Assembly: GCA_036245525.1 (NCBI GenBank)
Contig: BTPG01000003.1
Span: forward strand, 157,120,439-157,184,438
Direction: 5' to 3'
Length of the DNA stretch: 64,000 bases
Origin: Semisulcospira habei
Taxonomy: Eukaryota > Mollusca > Gastropoda > Semisulcospiridae
In this document: in pieces, positions 45,595 through 58,178 of the stretch
How positions within the stretch are numbered: position 1 is the stretch's first letter
How the letters are laid out: every line of letters starts with the position of its first letter
Notes under the pieces: model-generated
Told to the model about the DNA's origin: nothing
What the model saw: only the letters and a program-made list of their open reading frames with translations
Database searches by the model: none
Translations under genes and position numbers: made by a program

Positions 45595-48500
45595 ATGAAG
45601 TTGTACAGGTTGTGTATGACGTTCCGGGAGAAGACATTGATGTTGGTGCGTCGTGTGACTAGCCGCCGTCAGGCTGGAGAGGGGTCGAGTGCTGGTGGCA
45701 GCGGTGGCGACCGAGAGGGTGGAGGTGGAGGGCCCGTGGCCCGTGCTCTGATGGGCGGGCTGCGAGTGCTGCTCATCCTCACGCTGCTGGTTTTGGCAGA
45801 CTCGCAACGCTGGCCCAGCGATGGAGACTGCCTGCCCTGCCAATGCTACTATAAGATCACGAGGTGGAGATTTTTTCACGTGGTTGTTTTTCATATAGAT
45901 TAAATTAGCGACATTTCATGACTATAAAGTGTAAGTTTTCACCGGTATTTACTTTTTAATTTTGCAGGTTATTGCACATTGACTTGTAGGATTGCCGATT
46001 TTCGGCCTTGACTAAAATCGTCTAAACTGGCTATGACTGGATGATAATGTTAACTTTTGTGTAAATAGTAAAATAATTAACTCATTTATCAATAAAAGTT
46101 GTCTGTGTTCTAGTCCGAGATACTGAGTTATCAATGTAGACAAATTCATAATCTGATTATCACGATGCTCCTTTTGTCAAAGCAAATGTGTGAGAGTGGA
46201 AAAAAAGAGTTACCTATGACTGACGCAAATGGGTTCTCATTTTGCACTTAATTAGGTCTTTTTTTTTTCTTGTTTTGCAGAAATATTTCATTGAGGGGTA
46301 TCTAGTAGAGGAATGGTTTTAATCAATTATAGGTATCATCCAACCTATAGTTTAGACAAAATGAAAGAATTTGTTGTCACCTGTCACAAGAGACACATTT
46401 TAACCTCTAGCTTTAAAATCTCTGTTTTTCATAACCCATAATATTTTTTTTTAATCAACACAGTTGATAAGCCAAATGGAAACAATTCAGAAAATCTTGT
46501 CAGGTTTTTTTCAAGCCATGTTTATTTTGTGGTTGTCTGCATAGCACCTTTTGAGAGTGTGTCTGGTCTGACACAATATGTGCTGCTCCACTGCAGTGGG
46601 TTGTATTTTTGGCTCACGTGCGAAGCAAAAGTGAGTCTATGTTCTGGGCTAGTGGTCGTCTGTCCATACGCCGTCGTCCGTGGTAACTTTAACGTTGGCA
46701 TTTTCTCGGAGACTATTCAAGCTAGTCTTCAAGCTTGGTCCAAAGATACTTTGTGGAAAGATCTTTCTAAACATACCAATGTCTTACCTCTCACAAGGTC
46801 AAGGTCACAGGGGAACAGGAAATATATCACAATTAGCTATTTTTGGACATAATTTATTTTTCTCAAATACTATTCACAACTTGAAACTCAAACTTGGTGC
46901 AAAGATATCTGATGGCAAGACCTTTATATGCACACTAATTTCGTTGATCGCTCGGAAAGGTCAATGGTCACAAGAGCTCAGTAAATATGTCCAAAATAGC
47001 CTTTTTGTTTAAACAAAAGATGTATTTTCTCAAATACTATTCACAACTTCAAACCCAAACTTGGTACAGAGATACCTGATGGTAAGACCTTTCTATGCAT
47101 ACTAATTTGGTTGATCCACCGAAAAGGTCAAGGGTCAAGAAATAGGTCCAAATGGCCATATTTTGACAAAAGATGTTTTTTTACTCAAATACTATTCACA
47201 ACTTCCAACCCAAACTTGCTACAGAGATACCTGATGGTAAGACCTATCTATGCATACTAATTTGGATGACCCTTCGGAAAGGTCAAGGGTCACAAGAGCA
47301 CAGGAAATGGGTTTTTAAAAAAAAGCCATATTTTAACAAGAAATGTTTTGTCTCAATTACTATTCACAACTTCAAACCCAAACTTGCTACAGAGATACCT
47401 ATCTATGCATACTAATTTGGATGACCCCTCGGAAAAGGTCAAGAGGTCGACAAATGTGTATAAAATGCCAATAATTGTAGTTATTATCAACATTTTTGCG
47501 AACTTTTTGATCAAATTTGGCACAAAGGTAGCTGATGATAAGACCTTCCTATGTATCCTAATTTAGTCGACTCATCGCAAAGGTCCATGGTCACGGGGGT
47601 TTCACAGATGGGTGAAAACTGATTAAAGTTTGAGGAAACATGGATTTTGTTAGTGCAGAAGCCATCCCTTATTGTCAGACGTGTGGATCGGTCATACACG
47701 GGAGCCATAAAGGCTTTGCTTTCTTGTTTAAGAATAATACTATAGAATAGATACGATTATTTACAGACTGTCGTTTTCTTTTTCATTTATATAATATGTC
47801 TAACAAATTTTTGTGCACGTGTTTCAGCTTTGGGAGACTACGCCATGTCAACTGCTCTCAGCGGGGCTTGCGCGCAGTGCCTGAAGGGCTCCCCAGTGAT
47901 CTGATGGCCTTGGACCTGTCCTGGAATCCACTGGACCCCGCCGAACTACGTCAGCGTCTCTGCCAGTTCCAGTCATTGCAATCACTTTCTCTTACCTTTG
48001 CAGATTTAACAACCCTTTCAGACATTTTTGGTGAGTGTTCCTCAGTGCTAGAACTGAATCTTACTGGAAACCGTCTAGCTCAGTTGGACACTAGCACATT
48101 CCAAGGGCTCAAGAATCTACGCCGTCTGCTAGGCCTTGAGGCTGAGGCGATTGTCACTCGAGAAGTATTTCAAGGGTTAACCAATCTAAGGGATCTGGAC
48201 CTTGTTTTCCATGGGGACAGGGTCCCTAAAGGGCTGTTCGACAATATGGGACTGAAGAGTGTAAATCTCGTTTTCACTCAGGCCAAGGTTTTGCCAAAGG
48301 GAATTTTCAGGTTTGGTGCTAAAACCCTAAACACTGTCCAGTTAGTAGGTGAGCAGATGGAGGAACTGAATGAAGACCTTTTAGAAGACCTCAACGTATT
48401 AAGGAAGCTGTTCCTCATCATGCCTCAGGTTAAGACTTTGCCCGTTAGTTTTTTTCGCAGTCAGCAGCGACCGCAGGATACAGTCAGGCCAGTAAGCCTT

Positions 48501-51323
48501 CAGGAAGTTGAAATAACTGGTGTCAGATCTATTCCGGAAAACCTTTTCGGTCAGCTAGACAACATAGAGTCCTTGCGACTGAAAGACATAAGCAGTTTCC
48601 CAAGTGCAAGTTTTTTGGCAGGCCTCGTTAATTTGAGAACTCTGGTTATTACTGGAAGTCAAGTAAAAAGCATCCCTGAAGGCTGGTTCAAAGAGCTTTA
48701 CAGTCTTAAGACCCTCCAGCTCTCCAATCTTGAACTGGAAAACCTTGATGATGACGCATTCGTGGGTCTCTTAAATGTGAATTATTTAGACCTTTCCTAT
48801 AACAGCCTGTCGGGCATCAATGGCAAGACCCTGCAACCCTTGTCCCAGACCCTCGAGTCCCTAATCTTGACAGGGAATCAGCTGTCACAATTAAGTGAAG
48901 AATGCCTGAAAGGTCTCTTCTCACTACGATACCTTGATGTCAGTGAGAATCGTCTGTCAGCTGTTTATGGCAACTCATTCAGAGGCATGACCCGGCTTTC
49001 TGTCTTGTACCTCACAGCAAATCGTTTAACATCACTACCCACTGAACTGTTCAAAGACCAGCTGCAGCTGGAGTCCCTCTCACTGTCCGATAATAACTTC
49101 GTAGAATTTCCTAAAGCCGTGCTTCAGCTCCGTCATTCACTTGTCAGTCTAGACCTCTCCTTTAATGAGATCAGAGGACTGCCATCTGCAGTTCTGTGTG
49201 AGTTTACGTATCTGGAGAGGATCAATATCATTGGAAATCCACTACACTGCGACTGTAATTTGCTGGGTTTTCAGAGCTGTCCACATATCGCTGCCGATGG
49301 AGTTTGCCAGACTCCAGAGACGGAATTTGGGAAATCCCTCCAGATCGCTGATGTTCCAAATTCTTGTACACTTCCATCATCCAGTACTAATTCAAGCAAA
49401 ATACTTGGGAAAGGTCAGTCTGGCATACTTGATAAGACACCATCACTAAGTCAGAGGGAAAACGTAGTTGGTGGAACTGTAAACAACATAAAGGAAACAA
49501 AACCTGCAAACAGAACATTCGATGAACAACGGATAAGCCAAACCATCACAAAGACACAAATAGAGATGAACATAAAAAATTCCACCATAGAGTCCACTGC
49601 TGAAGAAAAAGGCATAACCGCAGACACTCTTTTGTCTGAGGCAGGCGATTTTTCTCAACCGGGAGTGGGGACCAGTCCAGAAAAGGATGTTCTTGGGCAG
49701 AATGCGCTGAATGCGGAAAACACACTTGGGTCATCCACAGGTGGCATAAATAATGATGATAAACGCGTACAAAATGGTAATATTTCAGATAATCAAAACA
49801 CCGTAGTCAAAAAACTTTTCCCGGACAACCCAGGATCACCTCCAGAAGCATCCAACGTAGACTCAACAACACAGCTTGGTATCTCTACTAGTTCCAATCG
49901 TGATGCCCCTGAAGAAAACACACGAGAAAATAAGAGAGAGTACGTCCAGCCTACAGATAGCAAATCTTTGATACAGAGGGTTGAGGAGACAGGCAGTGGA
50001 AATGACACCAGTGTGGAACAGGAGAAAGTGATTGAAGAAACCGAAGGTGTAAAATCTGCGCCAAGAGAAGAGGCTGCTCCGAATGATGAGACCTTCAATC
50101 AAATCATAAACAGAACGTCAGGTGATACAGGTAGCGTCTATGAGGACGCCGGCAAGTCTGCAACAAAACTGGGGGAGACTAAAGCAGGAGAAAGTGAACT
50201 AATTACTAACTCGCGTACTTTTGGTGAGGAGGTAAAGCAAGGTGAAGGCGATGGAGTCATGAAACAAACATCTGATGAAATCGGCTATTTAGAAGACACA
50301 GGGAACAAAGTTGATGAAGAGTACAGTGCAAGTCAAAGCAAACGTGTATTAGGGTATACTGGGGAGCAAAGTGGAAACACTCAAAGCGTAGCCACCTTGC
50401 AGAATGAATACGCACAACCCGGTACGGAAACACAAACTACGAGTCGAGAGGAAACGCTGAATGTTGGCCATCAGCCAAAGCCAGCAGGACCCACACCCAC
50501 TGCTCCAACATCCGAGAAAACAGCAGTCGATCAAAGCACCAGCATTACTAACAGACTTGTTAGTGGCGTGTCAAGACTGGATAATACAAGTCTTAACTCT
50601 GAAACTGACACAGAGAACACGGGATCAGAGAAAACGGTAATTAGAGAGGAAAGTGAACAGAGACAACCAATGAACGAAAGTGGTATCTCCACTCCTGACA
50701 CCTACATGGACACACGCCCTGGATCTGGCCAGACTCAGGAAAGAGACTGGAACCCAGACAGTATTTCTACCAACAATGAACCAGTGAGAACAAGCACAAG
50801 CGTCCTTCCCAAAAAGATTCAGGACCAAAGTACGGCGAAGTCCAGTGCACAAGGTGGTTTCCAAAAAGACGAAAATGTTTCACAAAAATCATCTACCAAG
50901 GTAACTGGTCCAGGCAAAGAAAATGATGTCAGCACCGGTGGATCTAACCAGGCTGCTTCACGTGAAGATGAGCAATCCAGGAAACAGAGTGGCAAACTTA
51001 TTGAATCGATGGGAGAGGCAAGAGCGGGCCAGAGAATGGCAAATCGGGACAATAATGCAGAAAGTAGCGATGAGTCAATGGCTTTCAACTTTACCATCGG
51101 AGCTGTGGCTGCAGTGTTAGTGTTCGGGGGCTTGGTCGTGACAGTGTATGGCGTCCGCCGCTGCCAGCGCCAGGGAACCTATATTGTAGCCGGCCGCAGT
51201 GAAGCTCCAACTGACCAAGAACTTCACAGCATGGAGAGCTCCCAGGGTCATGAGACACCACCTGCTGAATATGTCACATACTCCGACCAGCCGAATATCA
51301 AAACACATTCAAATCTCAAGTAA
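45595..51323 (+). CDS. Large single-pass leucine-rich-repeat membrane protein
   Basis: Two exons, 45595-45863 and 47828-51323, joined at AG|GTGG and TTTCAG|C with matching phase (about 1250 residues). Translation may start at 45595 (in-frame stop just upstream) or, better for a signal peptide, at 45751: MGGLRVLLILTLLVLADS. The junction completes an N-terminal cap (CLPCQC ... VNCSQRGLRAVP). About 17 leucine-rich repeats follow (for example LDLSYNSLSG, LILTGNQLSQL), then a C-terminal cap (NPLHCDCNLLGF...C...C). A Ser/Thr/Asn/Glu-rich stalk of about 500 residues leads to a membrane segment (TIGAVAAVLVFGGLVVTVYG) and a short tail of about 55 residues with EYVTYSDQP. It is probably a cell-surface adhesion or recognition receptor; the ligand is unknown. 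The intron (1964 bp) contains a dispersed repeat. AATAAA is at 51395-51400. Confidence 0.85.
46611..47706 (+). repeat. Dispersed GGCTCACGTG repeat, copy 4 (intronic)
   Basis: Full-length copy in the receptor intron, same strand as the gene, with about five diverged core units. Ends near GGATCGGTCATACACG, about 120 bp before the splice acceptor. Confidence 0.85.
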
Positions 51324-51394
51324 CATTTGCGAGAATTCATGCTGTGACAAGTGATGACACGTTAATGAAGACGAAAAGATATATCATTTGTGTT

Positions 51395-51400
51395 AATAAA
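51395..51400 (+). terminator. Polyadenylation signal of the receptor gene
   Basis: AATAAA 72 bp after the stop codon; the only canonical hexamer close to the gene end. Confidence 0.6.
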
Positions 51401-51698
51401 ACGTGTAATGGTACGTTTTGCGAAGTCGATCACCTGCCTGTTGTCGTTTCAGTCTGTGAATAGCTATGTAGTTTGTGGTCGCTGTAAGCATTGATAAATT
51501 GCCAATTTCTTCATAGACGTCTTCGTGTTTTAGTGACTGTAACAGAGCATTAACCACTTACATTAAACAGTATATTACCAGACAAAGTCAAGATTCTTTG
51601 TTATAATATAAAGAAAGTAAACATACAGACTTTTCTGAACGTAATGTCTTCTGTGAAGATTATAATTTGCTGGGGGTTTTTTTTCTTCTTTTTGGGGG

Positions 51699-52349
51699 GG
51701 CTCACGTGCGAAGCAAAAGTGAGTATGTTCTGAGCCAGTGGTCGTCCGTGGTAAACTTTAACGTTGGCATTTTAGCGGAGACTATTCAAGCTACAGTCTA
51801 CAAACTTGGCCCAAGGATACTTTTTTGCAAGATCTTTCTAAACATACCAATTTCAGTGACCTCTCACAAAGGTCAAGGTCACAGCGGATCAGGAAATATA
51901 TCAAAAATAGCTATTTTTTGGACATAATTTATTTTTTCTCAAATACTATTCACAACTTCAAACCCAAACTTGGTACAAAGATACCTGATGGTAAGACCTT
52001 TATACGCACACTAATTTCGTTGATCACTCGGAAAGGTCAAGGGTCACAAGAGCTCAGGCAATAAGTCCAAAATAGCCATATTTTGACAACAGATGTTTGT
52101 TTCTCAAATACTATTGATAACTTCAAACCCAAGCTTGGTACAAAGATACCTGATGTTAAGACATTTCTATGCATACTAATTTGGTTGATCCCTCAGAAAG
52201 GTCAAGATCTCAAGAAATGGGTCCAAAATTGCCATATTTTGACAAAAAAAAACCCCGTTTTTTTCTCAAACACTATTCACAACTTTAAACTCAAATTTGC
52301 TACAGAGGTACTTATTGTCAGACGTATGGATCGGTCATACACGTGAGCT
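51699..52349 (+). repeat. Dispersed GGCTCACGTG repeat, copy 5 (shortened)
   Basis: Intact start, three core units, then a jump to the terminal block (GACGTATGGATCGGTCATAC), so the 3' third is deleted. Confidence 0.85.
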
Positions 52350-54070
52350 TTTTGTAAGGGCTTTGCCTTTCTTGTTTTTAAAGGTCGCAGTTAATTTCTG
52401 AGGACTTCATGAACATCATTAATTAAATATGGTGCACTAGAGCAAATTATCTAGTTTTGAATGTATTGTTACGAAAGTAATGTCATCGTCTGCTTTGTTC
52501 GAATTAATCGTCATATTGCTACATTTTAAAAATTCCAGTCATTCTATTAATGCATACGTGCACACATACATTAACCATTTCTGACGACTGGTGCAAAGTG
52601 ACTACGTATACGGCTCAAGAGAAATTTGAGTTAAGGGTTGGTAATAATGATTAAAAATCCATGTAGGAACTGCATGGTTGCCATCAGTGTTAAGGGCAGA
52701 ATATTAGCATGAAACTGCCCACTTAAGGTAATGTTAACAAATAAATGTGTGGTGTTGTGGGTTGGGTTTTTTGGCTTTTTTTTTTTTTCGGGGGGAGGGG
52801 GGTGGGGGATTACCGAATGAAGCTAAGTTCTCTTTCATGATTTGCAATTCCCAAGTACATTTTTTCACGAAGATCTAAATGTTACCATTTAAAGATTTAT
52901 ATATTTGTGTTCGCATATCAGAATACATGCAGAATACTTGTTAAATATCTTTTTTATCATCATGTCAATGAACTTTTTTTTTCTGACCACTACAGTGTCT
53001 GGTCTGTATTTTGTTGGTTTTGGGGGTTGTTTTTTTTTTTTTAATTTTCATTTCACAAGAAATAAAAGGCATACAGTTCAAAATGTACAGAATCCTACAG
53101 ACCGCCTTCGTTCGTTCGTTGCTCCATTTTTATGTCCCACTGGCACAAAGTGATCGGGGACTAAGACCGCCTTGTGTTCCTATGCTGCTATATATGCTGT
53201 ATTACAGATCACAGGTCAGACGAGCGGTAAATACGGTATACAGACTAAGGGGAAGCACTCGATGCTAGACAGACAGATCCGCTAACCCTTTCCTTACAAA
53301 ACCAAATTGTCAGCCCACGACAAACAAATCATAAAGGGATGTGGAGCATCATGTACTGTGCCTTGTAGTTGACATAAATTTGACGTGACGTGGCGATTTA
53401 TTGTCATAAGAAAGGGGTCTAGAGAACCGTTTTTCAAGCGTTGAGTGATTCCCTTAGTACGCATACTGTTGCAGACTGTGTAGCCAGCCTTAGCTGTTTC
53501 TGCATGCATACTGATAAACAAAAGAAGAATGGTTATTACTCTCCTCTAGTGAAAATAAGCAATGCAAGTTATTGGTGTGTGTTGCACAAAACTTTACAGG
53601 CTTGAGGCAGGTCAAATTAACCATTGTACCCCAAAGCCCTGAAGGGTACAATGGCTAATTTGAGATCCCGATCAACACTAACAGTCTGCATGCTAAAGTC
53701 GATAATGAGCAAAATCTACTATAAACAGGGCGGAGCTTTAATGTACTACATGATGACTAACCAATCTTATTCTCCCCCCCCCCCACCCCCCCCCCCCCCC
53801 ACTCCCCGGCCATCGCGTTTCTGTCTACCTTGTTGAAAACTTGGAAGACTTTGAAATTGGGCTGGTCGGAGAACGTTCCATAGCATGCACATGGCGGGCG
53901 GGCCGGCCCCAAATTCGGACAAAGAGTAACAAGATAAAAATGACGTCACAACCAGCTATGCAAACCTTGCCCTGCGTGTGTGAGGCACCTACTTACGCCG
54001 GCGTTTGTGGATGGAAAAACTTGAAATTTTAGGATGTTTTTCTTACAAGTATTCTCCCGAGGTATTTTTT
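52350..54070. other. No gene recognised
   Basis: AT-rich DNA with T and G runs near 52776-52805 and a C tract near 53774-53800. It includes a short perfect hairpin (53613-53664). The 53240-53530 part loosely recalls the 8.7-kb palindrome flanks (GCTAGACAGACAGATCC, GAGTGATTCCC), too weak to call. Confidence 0.4.
53613..53664. repeat. Short hairpin
   Basis: CAAATTAACCATTGTACCC and GGGTACAATGGCTAATTTG form a 19-bp stem with one mismatch around a 12-base loop. Confidence 0.7.
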
Positions 54071-54404
54071 TGGGCTCGTGCGAAGCAAACTTGAGTATAA
54101 TTATGTTCTGGGCCAGTGGTTGTCCGTTTTTCCATCGTCCGTGGTAAACTTTAACGTTGGCATTTTCTCGGAGACTATTCAAGCCAGGGTCTTCAAACTT
54201 GGCCCAAGGATACTTTGTGACCATTCTAAACATACCAATTTGAGTGTCCTCCTTTAAAGGTCAAGGTTACAGGGGATCAGGAAATAGGTTTTAAAAAGGC
54301 CATATTTTGACAAAATTGATTTTTTTTTTTCAAATTCTATTCACAACTTCAAACCAAAACCTGGTACAAAGATACCTGATGGTAAGACCTTCCAATTCAT
54401 ACTA

Positions 54405-55963
54405 TACTAATGGTCAAAACTTAAAGGCCACTTTTTATCGCAGACGCACCTACAACACCACACAAATAATGTAACAATACTTGGAGTCAGTACTTTGCTA
54501 ATTTATTCAGTAACAATTTCATTTAAGTTTTGAGTAAATCGAGCAATTGTAACAACAGCATTACGTTAGAATGTTCACCCATCCCTCATTTAAAATGTCA
54601 CAAAAGACTGGTCCAGTCAGTAGCGAGTGTACTCACCGTTTGCAGCCAAGCATTCAATGCAGCTTTGACGCATGGAGTTCACCAGGGTTTGGAGAACATG
54701 TTGTTGGATCGCTTCCCACTCTTGATGCAGAAACTGAGTCAGCTGGGGGACGCCTTAAGGTGGGGGGTGGTTGCTGACTACACGTTGCCCCAGCACGTCC
54801 CAGAGGTGCTCGATGGGAGCCAGATCAGGTGAACGAGCTGGCCACTCCATCCTCATGATGCCCCGTTGCTCAGGGTACTCATCCACCACACGGGCGCGAT
54901 GAGGTCGAGCGTTATCGTCCTGCAAAACAACATTGTCGCCTATGGCTTGGAGAGCTGGCTGGATGAGGGACTGCACAATCTCGTCCCGATAGCGCAGTCC
55001 AGTCGGGGTGCCTCGGATGACGTTGAGGGGGGTCCTGCTGAAGCCTGCCCAGACCATGTCTGAGTATCCTCCATAGCGATCCACCTCTTGGACGCATCCA
55101 ACCGTGAATCGCTCGCCCTGGCGTCTCCAGACCATCACCCTGTCGTCGTTTAAGAACACGGTGAACTGTGACTCATCTGTAAACAGAACCTGAGTCCACT
55201 GGAGTCTGTTCCACCTCACGTGTTGACGACACCAGGCAACCCGGACTCTGCTGCCCTGCATGAAGCCAGTCGCGCAGACGTCGGCAGACTGTGCTTCTGC
55301 TGACGTTAACGTTTGCAGATTGCATCAGTTGACGTCGCAGAGTGGTTGACGTGACTTTTCGGTCACGCAGAGCCGCCACACAGAGGTATCCGTCCTCCCT
55401 TCTGCTGGTGCAGCGCAGGCGTCCTGAGCAGGGTCGTCATTCTGCCCTTCCAGTTTCATGGAATCGTGCCAGCAGCCTCTGGATCACTGATTGGGACACT
55501 CGAAGACGTCTCCCAACTTCTCGTCCGGAAATTCTATCCTGCACATCCTGCAGCCATGCCAGCACCTGGCCTTGATCTACTGGCGTTAGGCTTCGTCTTG
55601 GTGGTATGGTTAGGAAAGTGAAAATTATGCCCCTACTGTACTGGTATTTGTAGCGAAACAGAAGTGCTCAGTGTTCACGACTGACCCCTTTAGTACGTGT
55701 ATCACGACTTTATCGAGCTTTTCCACCTGCCTGCCTTTGGTACGCTTGCCAATATCGCACAGCTTTTCACAAAAACTGACGATGTTTCACGTGCATTTGA
55801 CACGTTCGCGGAAATTGATGAATTGTTGTTCATTGTTCACTGTACAGTGGACTGTCTAAGGTCAACTTTTAACCCATTTGGATCGAAAAAACATTGTATT
55901 TTATTAGCGTAATTGCGACGATAAACAATGACACAAAAACGTGTTAAGTTTTGTCCATTAGTA
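54405..55963 (-). mobile_element. Tc1/mariner-family transposon
   Basis: 1559 bp with inverted ends TACTAATGGTCAAAACTTAA and, on the right, TTAAGTTTTGTCCATTAGTA. TA is duplicated at 54403-54404 and 55964-55965. It lies inside a dispersed repeat whose TACTAATTTGG sequence supplied the target. Transposase is on the minus strand. Confidence 0.9.
54600..55600 (-). pseudogene. Tc1-type DD34E transposase, broken
   Basis: The N-terminal helix-turn-helix is readable near 55590-55450 (GREVGRRLRVSQSVIQRLLA), then a second one (TLRRQLMQSANVNVSRSTVC). The catalytic part has VLFTDESQF, MVWAGF, LQDDNARPH and SPDLAPIEHLWD; the second Asp and the Glu are 34 residues apart. It is broken by a stop near 55455, a frameshift near 55255 and a stop at about 54755, after which LHQEWEAIQQHVL continues in frame. 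Inactive. Confidence 0.85.
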
Positions 55964-56256
55964 TAATTTGGTTGACCCCTCAGAAAGGTCAATGGTCACA
56001 AGAGCACAGAAAATAAGTAAGAAATAGCCATATTTTGACAAAAGATGGTTTTTCTCAAATACTATTCACAACTTCAAACCCAAACTTGATACAGAGATAC
56101 CTTAAAGTAAGACTTTCCTAGGCATACTAATTTGGATGATATTGGAAAGGTCAAGGGTCACAAGAGATCAGGAAATGGGTACAAATAGCCATTACCTGAC
56201 AATGTTGTTTTTTTTTTCTCAAATACTAGTTACAACTTCCATCCCAAATCTGGTAC

Positions 56257-56636
56257 CCCACCCGGGTCTGCCCTAGGGGACTTTGGTGGGGTTAGGTACT
56301 TTTTAGTTCCCAGGGTCACCCTGGTCAGCCCCACATGGTGGGTTTTCCTTTCTATTCTGGGGGCATGTGTTTCTGTCTACCCGATGTCCATTCATCTGTA
56401 TTTGCCTTTTTAAAACTCTTCCTACTGTCTGCACTGCCTGTAGCTCTTGATATTGGATGTGTGTTGCCAAATGGTTTTAGCTTTATGTTGTAGGTTTATT
56501 TAACGTAGTGGACCGGCTGGCGACATACATTCAATATTCTGTTTTTTTTTTTGTTTTTTTTTTCACAAGCAGTGCTGGCACGTCCTGAGAAAGCCTTGTT
56601 GCTGTCGGGACGTTAAGCAATGTACAATCAATCAAA
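56257..56636 (+). mobile_element. SINE-like retroposon copy C with 14-bp TSD
   Basis: 380 bp flanked by CCCAAATCTGGTAC at 56243-56256 and 56637-56650. It starts CCCACCCGGGTCTGCCC and ends CAATCAATCAAA, an AATC-type tail. I see no clear box A or box B, so the promoter class is unknown. The best preserved copy of this family here. Confidence 0.85.
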
Positions 56637-57046
56637 CCCAAATCTGGTACAGAGATACCCGATGGTAAGACCTTCCTATGCATGCTAACGTGGATGACCT
56701 CTTGCAAAGGTCAAGGGGTCACAAGTGATCATGATGTGAAAATGTCTATTTTTTTGTAGAATTTTAGTTTTTATCAGGATTTCTGCAAAACGTTTCAACC
56801 AGAAAGGTAGCTGACGATAAGACCTTTCTATGCATACTAATTTGGTTCATTACCGGTACTCAAAACGGTTGACCTGTGAAAATTTCAGGGACCTGTTGGA
56901 AGGTCAAGGTCGCAAAAGTCATTATGTGGATCAGCCATGCACGTGAGCCTTGAGGGCTTTGCCATTCTTGTTGGGATTTTTAATTAGAGTACACATCGAT
57001 GACAAAATGGCCGCTGACCTACAGTTGAGTGAAGGCGATTTTTTTT

Positions 57047-57933
57047 GCTCGCGTGTGAAGCAAAAGTGAGTATGCTTTGGGCCTGTGGTCGTCCGTCCGT
57101 TGTCCGTGGTAAACTTTAGCGTTGGCATTTTCTCGGCGACTATTCAAGCCACATTCTTCAAACTTGGCCCAATGGATACTGTGGTAAGACCTTTCTAAAA
57201 ATACCAATTTGAGTGACCTCTCACAAAGGTCAAAGGATCAGGAAATAGGTCGAAAATAGCTATATTTTGACATAATTTATTTTTCTCAGATACTATTCAC
57301 AACTTCAAACCCAAACTTGGTACAAAGATACCTGATGGTAAGACCTTTCTATATGTGCTAATTTAGTTGATCCCTCGGAAAGGTCAAGGGTCACAAGAGC
57401 TCAGGAAATAGGTGAAAAATAGCCATTTTTTGACAAAAGATGTTTTTTCTCAAATACTATTCACAACTTAAAACCCAAACCTGGTACAGAGATACCTGAT
57501 GGTAAAACCTATCTATGCATACTAATTTGGATGACCCCTCGGAAAGGTCAAGGGCTTAGGAAATAGGTCTGAAATAGCCATATTTTGACAAAAGATGTTT
57601 TTTCTCAAATACTATTCACAATTTTAAACCCAAACTTGCTACAGAGATATCTAATGGGAAGACCTTTCTATGCACAATAATTTGGTTGATCCCTTGGAAA
57701 GGTCAAGGGTCACGAGAGCTCAGGAAATAGGTCTAAACCCAAATTTGGTACAGAGATACCTGATGGTAAGACCTATCTATGCATACTAATTTGGATGACC
57801 CCTTGGTAAGGTCAAGGGTCACAAGAGGCTGGCAAATGTGTGTAAAATGATGATTTTTGATAAAATTGTAGGTACTCCCAAATTTTTGCAAAATTTTCAA
57901 CCAAATTTGGTACAAAGATAGCTGATGAAAAGA
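57047..57933 (+). repeat. Dispersed GGCTCACGTG repeat, copy 7, left part
   Basis: Several core units of about 160 bp, interrupted at GCTGATGAAAAGA by the 6-kb LINE. Continues at 63908. Confidence 0.85.
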
Positions 57934-58178
57934 GTTAGTTAGTTGGGTTTAACGCCGAGCAGGCAACTAAGGCCATCTCACGGCGGGAAGGTTAAAAATC
58001 TGGTCAGCCAGACTAAAAGAAAGGTCTTAAGACATGATGTAAATATACCTTAAAAATATATCAGGCTAAAATGTCGCACAGGTCTTTAAAGAAAACGTCG
58101 AAAGACTCTCAAAAAGGTCAAAATAATAGAAATATCATAGTCTATAAACGCTCAAATCTTATTAAAAATATGGCACTC

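Larger units (their letters stand above)
54073..56949 (+). repeat. Dispersed GGCTCACGTG repeat, copy 6, with two insertions
   Basis: Visible parts: 54073-54404, 55964-56256 and 56637-56949. It is split by a Tc1-like element at a TA site and by a SINE-like retroposon with a 14-bp duplication. The start is degenerate (GGCTCGTGCGAAGC); the end is CCATGCACGTGAGCC. Confidence 0.85.
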
